Origin: Robinsoniella peoriensis
Lineage (GTDB): Bacteria; Bacillota; Clostridia; Lachnospirales; Lachnospiraceae
Assembly (NCBI RefSeq): GCF_042680125.1
Contig: NZ_JBHTNY010000018.1
Direction: 5' to 3' (one strand)
DNA length: 64,000 nucleotides
Shown here: one piece after another, positions 57,889 through 64,000 of the stretch
Layout: each line of letters starts with the position of its first letter
Numbering within the stretch: the first letter of the stretch is position 1
Made by a program: the position numbers and the translations under genes
The notes under the pieces: model-generated
What the model saw: only the letters and a program-made list of their open reading frames with translations
What the model was told of the DNA's origin: nothing
Database searches by the model: none

Positions 57889-60702
57889 ATGTATAAAAAA
57901 CTATTTGAATCTGGCAGTATCGGAAATGTAGAAATGAAAAACCGCCTGGTCATGTCACCAATGGGAATTGGACTGGCGAATCTGGACGGAACCCCTACCG
58001 ATGATATGATCGCATATTATGAGGCAAGGGCAATAGGAGGAGCCGGACTTATCATTCCGGAAATTACCAGAATCAATGACGGGCATGGAGCAGGACTTAT
58101 GAGGCAGCTGTCGGTTACCAAGGACCGCCACATCGCACCGTTGGCTGAATTGGCTGATGCGGTACATAAACATGGCACTAAAATCTTTATACAGCTTCAT
58201 CATCCCGGAAGGGAAACCGTGTCAGCGCTGATGGGCGGACAGCCGGTAGCAGCACCATCTGCCATACCTTGCAAATACCTGCGGCAGGAGACACGTGCCC
58301 TGAAGACTGAAGAAATAAAACAACTGGTGCAGCAATTTATCGATGGTGCGGTACGGGTGCAGAAAGCAGGCTGTGACGGAGTGGAACTTCATGCGGCTCA
58401 CGGGTATCTGTTACAGCAGTTTTTATCTCCTTATACCAATAAAAGAGAGGATGAGTATGGGGGCAGCTTTGAAAACCGTCTGCGTATTGTGACTGAGATT
58501 ATTGCAGGTATCAAAAAAGCCTGTGGTGCGGATTTTCCGGTTGGTGTCCGCCTTTCGGTGGAAGAGTTTCTGAATCAGACCGGTGTGACCGAAGATTATA
58601 TTCATATCCAGGACGGCATCAGAATCGCCATGGCATTAGAAAAGACCGGGATTGAATTCCTGGACGTAAGCTGCGGCCTTTATGAAACGGGAATGACCTG
58701 TATCGAGCCGATTTCATTTGCCCAGGGCTGGAGGCACGATTTGCTGGCTGCTGTTAGGAGTCATGTAAAAATACCGATTATAGGGGTATCCGCTATTCGT
58801 GAACCGGCAGTGGCAGAGAAATTCCTGGAAGAAGGGGTGGAAGATTTTGTTTCTCTTGGCCGTGCGTGGCTGGCGGATGAAGAATGGGGAAGGAAGGTGC
58901 AGGAAGGAAGAGAAAAAGAACTGCGTAAGTGCATTTCCTGTCTGCGCTGCTTTGAAAGCCTGAATGAGTATAATGCAGCCGGGCTTCCGCCGGAATGTGC
59001 TCTGAATCCCAGATTGGCAAGAGAGCGTAAGTACAGCGGTCTTCCCCGTGATACCAGGGGGAACCGGGTTGTGGTTGTAGGTGCAGGACCTGCGGGAATG
59101 TGTGCCGCACAGACATTGGCTTTGCGTGGTGTGAAGGTAGTCCTGATGGATCGGAAGGCAGAACTGGGCGGAACCATTAATCTGGCAAAAAAACCGCCGC
59201 TGAAAGAGCGGATGCAGTGGATTGCAGACTATTACCGGCAGGAATTTGAGCGTCTGGGTGTGGAAGTAAGATTAAATACAGAGGCGGCCATAGAGAATGT
59301 TATGGAATGTGAACCGGATGGGGTCATTATCGCAACTGGCTCTGTGTCCGTAGTTCCTTCAAAAATACCGGGCATTCATGGAGAAAATGTCTACACCGTA
59401 GAAGAGGTTCTAAACGGAAATGCAAAGATTACGGATAAGCAGGTTGTGGTAATCGGAGCAGGACTGACCGGTCTGGAAACAGCGGAATATCTGGGTGATC
59501 TGGGAAATAAAGTGAAAATTGTGGATATGCTGGGCGAAGTCGCTCCCGGATGTAATCATACAAATGTGGCGGATGTCTGCGGACGTCTGACTAAGTATGG
59601 TGCAGAGTATCTGCTTGGGCATGCCTTAAAAGAGGTTCGTCCGGATGGTGTTATCCTGGAACAAACAGAAGATCATCAGGAAGTGCATGTGCCTGCAGAG
59701 GCAGTCGTGCTCTCGCTGGGATTCCGCCCGGATGCTTCTCTTGCAGAGGGACTGAAGGAAAAGAATATTGAGCTTAAGGTAGTGGGAAGTGCGGTGAAAG
59801 ATGGAACCATTGCACCTGCTGTCCGCACCGGATACGAAGCAGGCCGTCAACTGTTTGCAGAAAAGAAAAAGGTGCCAAGTTTCCGGGTGGCATCTGAAGA
59901 GATTCCTGAATTTGGAAAAGTATCACTAATGGATAATCAGGAGGGACTGTACATTAGTTATCTGTCAGATCCATCCGCGATTGCAGGATTGCTGCCGCCG
60001 CCGCTGAAACCATTTTCCATTCCGGTGGTAACCCTGTCCATCTGCCATGTTAAGAATCCCACATTTGCTGACGATTATTACGAAGCCATTCTGGGTGTCT
60101 ATGCTACGTATGGGAAAACCTTAGGCCTTTATCCGCTTGGTCTGGTACTTGGAGGGCAGGGAGCAGAAATGGCAGTCCAGTGCGGACGTGATAATGGAAG
60201 CATTCCCAAAAAGCTGGGAGGAGAATTTGTCATCCGGCGAAATGGGAATTCTGTAACAGCCAGCGTTACCAGAAGAGGGACACAATTGGTTGAGGCAGCT
60301 ATGGAGCTTGGCGAATACAACAGCCCGCTGACTCATATGCTGTACCAGGCGCCGGAAGCAGGAAAGAAGACCTATGGCGGAGGATTCTATTATCATTTTG
60401 ACAGGGAGCCGGATGAAAATGGGGTGTCCCATTTCCGCAACGGAGCACTTCTGATGAATCTATGCGAATATAATTATAATTCCTGGGAACCGGGAATGGT
60501 TTCACTGAATATGAAATCCAGTATTGACGATCCCTGGGCGGAACTTCCGATTCATACCATCGTAGGCGGAGCCTATTCTAAAAACAGCCTGCTGGTGCAT
60601 AAACTGAATCTGGTAGAAAATTTAGATGCTGATGATATTATTCCTTATCTGCTGACGGGGCGTTATGACAGGACAACATTTATGGAAACTGGACGCATTT
60701 AA
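57889..60702 (+). CDS. Fusion: OYE-type flavin oxidoreductase + FAD/NAD domain + acetoacetate decarboxylase-like domain
   Basis: The 937-aa protein has three parts. Residues 1 to about 345 are an Old Yellow Enzyme barrel (LFESGSIGNVEMKNRLVMSP; GVELHAAHGYLLQQFLSPYTN). Cys348, 351, 354 and 370 form a 4Fe-4S site as in 2,4-dienoyl-CoA reductase and BaiCD/BaiH. Residues about 390-660 are an FAD/NAD(P)H domain with two GxGxxG motifs (VVVVGAGPAGMCAA; VVVIGAGLTGLETAEYL). The last 270 residues match acetoacetate decarboxylase, including the PKKLGG motif with the Schiff-base lysine pair (Lys774/775). This suggests reduction of an enone coupled with decarboxylation of a beta-keto acid. Substrate unknown. 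PucR-controlled, co-directional with an SDR. Confidence 0.88.
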   Translation: MYKKLFESGSIGNVEMKNRLVMSPMGIGLANLDGTPTDDMIAYYEARAIGGAGLIIPEITRINDGHGAGLMRQLSVTKDRHIAPLAELADAVHKHGTKIFIQLHHPGRETVSALMGGQPVAAPSAIPCKYLRQETRALKTEEIKQLVQQFIDGAVRVQKAGCDGVELHAAHGYLLQQFLSPYTNKREDEYGGSFENRLRIVTEIIAGIKKACGADFPVGVRLSVEEFLNQTGVTEDYIHIQDGIRIAMALEKTGIEFLDVSCGLYETGMTCIEPISFAQGWRHDLLAAVRSHVKIPIIGVSAIREPAVAEKFLEEGVEDFVSLGRAWLADEEWGRKVQEGREKELRKCISCLRCFESLNEYNAAGLPPECALNPRLARERKYSGLPRDTRGNRVVVVGAGPAGMCAAQTLALRGVKVVLMDRKAELGGTINLAKKPPLKERMQWIADYYRQEFERLGVEVRLNTEAAIENVMECEPDGVIIATGSVSVVPSKIPGIHGENVYTVEEVLNGNAKITDKQVVVIGAGLTGLETAEYLGDLGNKVKIVDMLGEVAPGCNHTNVADVCGRLTKYGAEYLLGHALKEVRPDGVILEQTEDHQEVHVPAEAVVLSLGFRPDASLAEGLKEKNIELKVVGSAVKDGTIAPAVRTGYEAGRQLFAEKKKVPSFRVASEEIPEFGKVSLMDNQEGLYISYLSDPSAIAGLLPPPLKPFSIPVVTLSICHVKNPTFADDYYEAILGVYATYGKTLGLYPLGLVLGGQGAEMAVQCGRDNGSIPKKLGGEFVIRRNGNSVTASVTRRGTQLVEAAMELGEYNSPLTHMLYQAPEAGKKTYGGGFYYHFDREPDENGVSHFRNGALLMNLCEYNYNSWEPGMVSLNMKSSIDDPWAELPIHTIVGGAYSKNSLLVHKLNLVENLDADDIIPYLLTGRYDRTTFMETGRI

Positions 60703-60734
60703 ATAACAATATATAGAAAGTGAGGCAATCAGAT

Positions 60735-61511
60735 ATGAGTAATTTGTTTGATTTGACAGGTAAAGCAGCAGTAGTAACAGGTGCAAGCTCAGGATTAGGA
60801 GCAGACGCAGCACTGGCATATGCACAGGCAGGAGCAGATGTGGCAATTATGGCAAGGCGTGTGGAAAAGCTGAATCAGGTAAAAAAGGAAATTGAAAATA
60901 CAGGAAGAAAAGTAATGGCTGTGGGCTGTGATGTCACGAATGAAGAAAGCGTTAAAGCTGCGGTGAAGCAGGTATTGGATAGCTTCGGACATATTGATAT
61001 TCTGTTAAATAATGCAGGTATTGCGGTACGAGGCGGGGTGGACAGCATGACCGAAGAAGATTGGGATAAATCTTTTGATACCAATGTAAAGGGTATCTTC
61101 CTCATGTCGAAATACATTGTTCCTCAGATGAAAGAACGGAAATATGGAAAAGTGGTCAATATTGCTTCCGTCAATGCGGTTATCGCAGATAAAGATGATA
61201 TGTTTATCCGCCATTCCTACAATGCCTCCAAATCTGCGGTTCTTGGATTAACCAAAGGCATGGCGTGCTCTTATGCAAAATTTGGAATTACCGTAAATGC
61301 AATCGGTCCTGCTTTATTTGAAACAGAGATGACTGGCGGGACGCTGTTTAAATCCGAGAAGTTCTTACAGGGATATTCCATGATGAATCCCGCCGGACGT
61401 CCGGGAGAAAAAGGGGAATTGAATGGTACCGTGCTCTATCTTTCCAGTGACGCTTCCAGTTATGTGCAGGGGCAGTTTATTGTTGTTGATGGGGGAGGAG
61501 CTATTGTGTAA
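60735..61511 (+). CDS. Short-chain dehydrogenase/reductase
   Basis: The 258-aa SDR starts at ATG 60735. It has the cofactor motif VVTGASSGLGADAAL, NNAGIAVRG, the catalytic Ser region VVNIASVNAV, and Tyr-x3-Lys in SYNASKSAVLGL. The typical end is YVQGQFIVVDGGGA. The Arg pair in MARRVEKLNQ favours NADP(H). It lies 32 bp after the OYE-ADC fusion and is closed by a terminator, so it forms a two-gene operon. It likely oxidises or reduces a hydroxyl/keto group on the same substrate. Confidence 0.92.
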   Translation: MSNLFDLTGKAAVVTGASSGLGADAALAYAQAGADVAIMARRVEKLNQVKKEIENTGRKVMAVGCDVTNEESVKAAVKQVLDSFGHIDILLNNAGIAVRGGVDSMTEEDWDKSFDTNVKGIFLMSKYIVPQMKERKYGKVVNIASVNAVIADKDDMFIRHSYNASKSAVLGLTKGMACSYAKFGITVNAIGPALFETEMTGGTLFKSEKFLQGYSMMNPAGRPGEKGELNGTVLYLSSDASSYVQGQFIVVDGGGAIV

Positions 61512-61583
61512 AGTTTGGCTGTAAATTATTTTGTGTGGAAAATAGATAAGTGTAAGTAGATAAATAAGAAGATAATTAAGAAG

Positions 61584-61620
61584 AGAACCTGTTATGAGGA
61601 TAATCATAGCAGGTTCTTTT
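61584..61620 (+). terminator. Terminator of OYE-ADC/SDR operon
   Basis: AGAACCTGTTATGA (61584-61597) pairs, with one G-U, with TCATAGCAGGTTCT (61604-61617), then T residues. The remaining part of 61512-61865 holds only the next promoter. Confidence 0.85.
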
Positions 61621-61800
61621 AAATGTTCTTTTCATCAGAATTCCTGGACTGGGAAATAATTTACATCATCAGAATAATAATCCTGAGCCAATCAGCAAGT
61701 GTCCGGCAGATTAGGTGTATATCTAAAGCCATTATGTAACCATAATTATTTTGATTTTACATATGAAAAATCGGGCTCTGCCAGAAAAGAAAGGTTTTAC

Positions 61801-61828
61801 TTGATTATTCCTACAAATTTCATATAAT
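61801..61828 (+). promoter_or_regulatory. Promoter of SLH lipoprotein gene
   Basis: TTGATT (61801-61806), 16 nt, TATAAT (61823-61828), 37 bp before the TTG start. Confidence 0.6.
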
Positions 61829-61865
61829 AAATGTTAGGGAAGCTAAATATAAGGAGGAATTTAAT

Positions 61866-62459
61866 TTGAAAGCAAAAAAAGCGGCTGTATTAACTGGAAT
61901 TTTACTGGGCTGTGCAATTGGTATCACAGCATGCAGTCCCACAGCAAAAGAAAGTGGGACAACGGGAGAAACCAAAAAGGTCCAGGAGACACAGAATGCT
62001 GGAGAGACCCGGGAGACACAAAAGGCAGGGGAAACGCAAGCACCCGGAGAAGCTCAGGGAGAACAGGATTCGAAGGATTCCCAGGCATCGGAAGGGAGCA
62101 TGACTCTGGGACAGGCATCGGATCTTATGGTTGAAACTGCTGCTAAATATGGCAACAGAATAAAAAGAGATTCTCTTTTGAAAGGGTTGGAAGATCGTGA
62201 GAACGAAGAGGCTGACGGTATGGATATGCTGGTGATTGTGAGCAGGGCGTTTGGAACACTGCCTGAGCCGGAAGCCAGTAAAAAGCAGAAAGAAGATGTA
62301 GATATCAGTTCTGTGCCGGAATGGGCGATGTCAGATGTAGAAAATTTGAAACGGGTAGGCGTTCTCAAAAAAAGTGATATAGATGGAGCGGAAAAGACAG
62401 TGTCAAAATCTGATGTTGAAGCTATGGTTCAGAGAGTCATGGATCTGTATGGTAATTGA
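61866..62459 (+). CDS. Lipoprotein with SLH-like domain
   Basis: The 197-aa protein starts at TTG 61866, 8 nt after AAGGAGG; no ATG with a site is nearby. The signal peptide ends in a lipobox GITAC (Cys23). A low-complexity Glu/Thr/Gly/Gln linker (residues 25-78, repeats of GETxxxQ type) leads to one S-layer-homology-like domain. Its motifs are LVIVSRAFGTLPEPEASKK, DVDISSVPEWAMSDVENLKR and VGVLKKSD. It is a membrane-anchored surface protein; SLH domains bind secondary wall polymers. Single SLH copies may instead be structural. Monocistronic. Confidence 0.8.
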   Translation: MKAKKAAVLTGILLGCAIGITACSPTAKESGTTGETKKVQETQNAGETRETQKAGETQAPGEAQGEQDSKDSQASEGSMTLGQASDLMVETAAKYGNRIKRDSLLKGLEDRENEEADGMDMLVIVSRAFGTLPEPEASKKQKEDVDISSVPEWAMSDVENLKRVGVLKKSDIDGAEKTVSKSDVEAMVQRVMDLYGN

Positions 62460-62546
62460 TGGAAACTGACACGATTGACAATAGCGATATGGTGAATATA
62501 AAGTATAACGAAAATAATCTTAATTATAATCAACTTTACAAAGTAT

Positions 62547-62597
62547 AAATGCCAGCTGGCTGAAGTTAGTAATTAGTAACAGGTCAGCCGGCATTTT
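62547..62597 (+). terminator. Terminator of lipoprotein gene
   Basis: AAATGCC (62547-62553) with TGGCTGA pairs with TCAGCC-GGCATTT (62584-62596), with a 3-nt bulge, followed by TTTT. Confidence 0.7.
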
Positions 62598-62657
62598 TTA
62601 TATTTGTAAGGGCAGGTAAGGTCACAATTTAATTGAATTTAATTCGATTTGAATTAG

Positions 62658-62705
62658 AATTACAGCATATGTAATGCTGTAATTTATTCGATATTATGTT
62701 ATACT
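62658..62705 (+). promoter_or_regulatory. Palindrome overlapping GGDEF gene promoter
   Basis: AATTACAGCAT (62658-62668) and ATGCTGTAATT (62674-62684) form a perfect 11-bp palindrome. Its right arm contains the -35-like CTGTAA (62677-62682), followed after 17 nt by TATACT (62700-62705). This fits a repressor operator. Confidence 0.5.
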
Positions 62706-62790
62706 GTAATCCTATATTGAATATATGAGATAACTAATCATAATTTATATCATGCTTCAATATTTATAAGAGACACAAAGGAGATACGAA

Positions 62791-63873
62791 ATGTTCCAGA
62801 AAGTAAAAACTAATTTTTTAGGTAAAACAGTTGATTTATATCCAGAAGAGATCAGGATTAGAAATTATAAAAGCTTAAGGGACTTTTCCGTTGTTGGGGT
62901 TATTATTTCCGTTGCAGTCTTATTATTTTGTCTTTTATTGAGAGACATTGTTACGTTTAATACCCAGTTTCTAATTATGGCAGTATATTATGTTGCGATG
63001 TTATTTTTGGCTGAATTTTTACATAAGAAGAAGATAAAACATATCATATTTGCCTTTTATGCAGTGATAACGCCGGTTATGATCATGGCAATTATGCTGG
63101 GAACATTCCTGGATCCGACCCAGCCTTCCATAACAATAATGATTTTTATCTGTGTCCTGCCATTATTTATATTGGATAAACCCTGGAGAGTATGTCTCTA
63201 TATTACAATCATTGCTGTTATCTACTGTATATGTAACTATCTGGCTAAGGATTTTCGGTTGTTTTTAGAAGATTTCGTTGATTTAGTGGCATTTTATTTT
63301 CTGGCAGCCGGTGTCAATTTTTTTATCCTGGATGACAGGCTTGAGAATGTGGAAAACTATGTGAAATTCAGGGAGAAATCTGAGAAAGATGTGCTTACTG
63401 GAATCTATAACAGGGGTATCGGTGAGGAAAAGATAAAGCATCTTGCTGAGCGCAAAGAGTATGGGGCATTTTGCATTTTAGATATTGATGATTTTAAGTC
63501 CATAAATGATACTTATGGTCATGCCAGTGGTGATGAAGTTTTGAAAGAAATTGCAGAAGTTATTCGGGCTCAATTTTCAAAAGAAGATGTATTTTTCCGA
63601 ATGGGAGGAGATGAGTTCGTTGTGTACAGTTTGAAATGTGCGGATGAATCCATCTGCAGGCAGAGTCTTGACTGTCTCTATGAAAAGATACAGGGGCTTC
63701 AGATTGCCTGTATCAATTATAATCCTGTAAATGTCAGTATTGGCTGTTGCATTTATAATCAGGGGATGACGGATTATCATAGACTTTATCAATACGGTGA
63801 TAAAGCTCTGTATCAATCAAAACATATGGGAAAAGGACATTACACCATCCGTGTGTTAAGTCCGGGCAGATAA
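62791..63873 (+). CDS. Membrane-bound diguanylate cyclase (GGDEF)
   Basis: The 360-aa protein has five or six membrane helices in residues 30-185 (FSVVGVIISVAVLLFCLLLR; IIFAFYAVITPVMIMAIMLG; and others). A GGDEF domain follows, with DVLTGIYNRG, CILDIDDFKSINDTYGHASG and the active site RMGGDEFVVY. The inhibitory RxxD site is absent (SKED at that position), so product inhibition is not expected. It makes c-di-GMP from GTP, sensing through the membrane part. It is the second source of c-di-GMP in the window besides the 19502 protein. Its promoter overlaps a perfect palindrome. Confidence 0.92.
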   Translation: MFQKVKTNFLGKTVDLYPEEIRIRNYKSLRDFSVVGVIISVAVLLFCLLLRDIVTFNTQFLIMAVYYVAMLFLAEFLHKKKIKHIIFAFYAVITPVMIMAIMLGTFLDPTQPSITIMIFICVLPLFILDKPWRVCLYITIIAVIYCICNYLAKDFRLFLEDFVDLVAFYFLAAGVNFFILDDRLENVENYVKFREKSEKDVLTGIYNRGIGEEKIKHLAERKEYGAFCILDIDDFKSINDTYGHASGDEVLKEIAEVIRAQFSKEDVFFRMGGDEFVVYSLKCADESICRQSLDCLYEKIQGLQIACINYNPVNVSIGCCIYNQGMTDYHRLYQYGDKALYQSKHMGKGHYTIRVLSPGR

Positions 63874-63890
63874 ACTCTCCCGGGATCAGA

Positions 63891-63926
63891 ATGCCTGTGC
63901 AGGAATTTTGCTGCACAGGCATTTTT
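63891..63926 (+). terminator. Terminator of GGDEF gene
   Basis: ATGCCTGTGCAG (63891-63902) pairs perfectly with CTGCACAGGCAT (63911-63922), then TTTTT. Confidence 0.9.
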
Positions 63927-63941
63927 GTTAGGGCATGGCCC

Positions 63942-63995
63942 TGTTCTCCATTGAGGAGTTTTTCGTTGATCCGAAAAACGGAACTTTGGAGAACA
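63942..63995. repeat. 54-bp interrupted palindrome at window edge
   Basis: TGTTCTCCA (63942-63950) pairs with TGGAGAACA (63987-63995), and GTTTTTCG (63958-63965) with CGAAAAAC (63972-63979) across a 6-nt loop; a 7-nt internal mismatch separates the two stems. It may be a repeat-family hairpin. A 21-codon frame runs through it (63935-64000) but is likely incidental. Confidence 0.45.
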
Positions 63996-64000
63996 AATAA

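Overview
The window reads as chromosomal DNA of an anaerobic, AT-rich member of the Clostridia, most likely a gut Lachnospiraceae. The basis is codon and base usage, AGGAGG-type ribosome sites, consensus sigma-A promoters, many U-tailed hairpin terminators, and the protein families present. These include VanZ, UppP with a Bcr-type ABC transporter, BceRS-like modules, LytTR regulators, DUF454 next to a nitrous-oxide-stimulated-promoter protein, and a PucR-controlled flavin oxidoreductase. I see no rRNA, tRNA, CRISPR array or intact insertion sequence. The species is inference.

Layout. 1-2.0 kb: small genes (XRE-type regulator, tandem paralogues behind a perfect consensus promoter, a 43-aa Cys-rich protein, a coiled-coil protein) and two palindromic elements. 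2.1-7.1 kb: MATE exporter behind an attenuator-like hairpin, GNAT acetyltransferase, DUF3788, VanZ, and a secreted SH3/NlpC-P60 hydrolase with a long PET-rich linker. 7.1-11.3 kb (minus): a complete bacitracin-type defence operon (response regulator, histidine kinase, ABC ATPase, permease, UppP). 11.5-15.5 kb: second MATE exporter with a hairpin leader, DHH phosphoesterase, cation/proton antiporter. 15.6-18.6 kb: a second copy of the Cys-rich mini-protein, a truncated AlbA/Schlafen-type protein, 11-bp iterons, and two divergent LytTR regulators beside the frameshifted tail of a lost GHKL kinase. 18.6-25.8 kb: TetR regulator, REC-GGDEF-EAL-REC-GGDEF protein, HPt protein and hybrid kinase, together a likely phosphorelay into c-di-GMP signalling. 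26.3-34.1 kb: a four-gene Wadjet anti-plasmid system, order jetD-jetA-jetB-jetC. 34.2-39.1 kb: GH43 glycosidase, a small gene overlapping a recA (possibly a paralogue), and an in-frame chimera of an AraC-type regulator N-terminus with the C-terminus of a GH51 arabinofuranosidase. 39.2-44 kb: BceRS-like two-component system with ABC ATPase and a permease broken by one in-frame TAG. 44.1-49.5 kb: DtxR-like regulator, DUF454, nitrous-oxide-stimulated-promoter protein and two CydDC-like ABC exporters, the first frameshifted in an AT repeat. 49.6-54.3 kb: MarR regulator with a His-rich tail and three GGTACC operators, and a multi-PAS hybrid kinase. 54.5-61.5 kb: an unrecognised 514-aa protein, then a PucR regulator divergent from a flavin-oxidoreductase/acetoacetate-decarboxylase fusion plus an SDR. 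61.8-64 kb: SLH-type lipoprotein, membrane GGDEF protein, and a palindromic element at the edge.

How it fits together: the region is dominated by sensing and defence. There are two cell-envelope antibiotic detoxification modules, two MATE exporters, an anti-plasmid complex and several multi-domain signalling proteins. Several lesions (lost kinase, AraC-GH51 deletion fusion, nonsense permease, frameshifted ABC, truncated AlbA protein) show active gene loss or, for single-base cases, possible sequencing error. The most unusual items are the OYE-ADC fusion, the AraC-GH51 chimera, the pair of Cys-rich mini-proteins missed by length cut-offs, and the phosphorelay leading to a c-di-GMP enzyme behind a hairpin leader.
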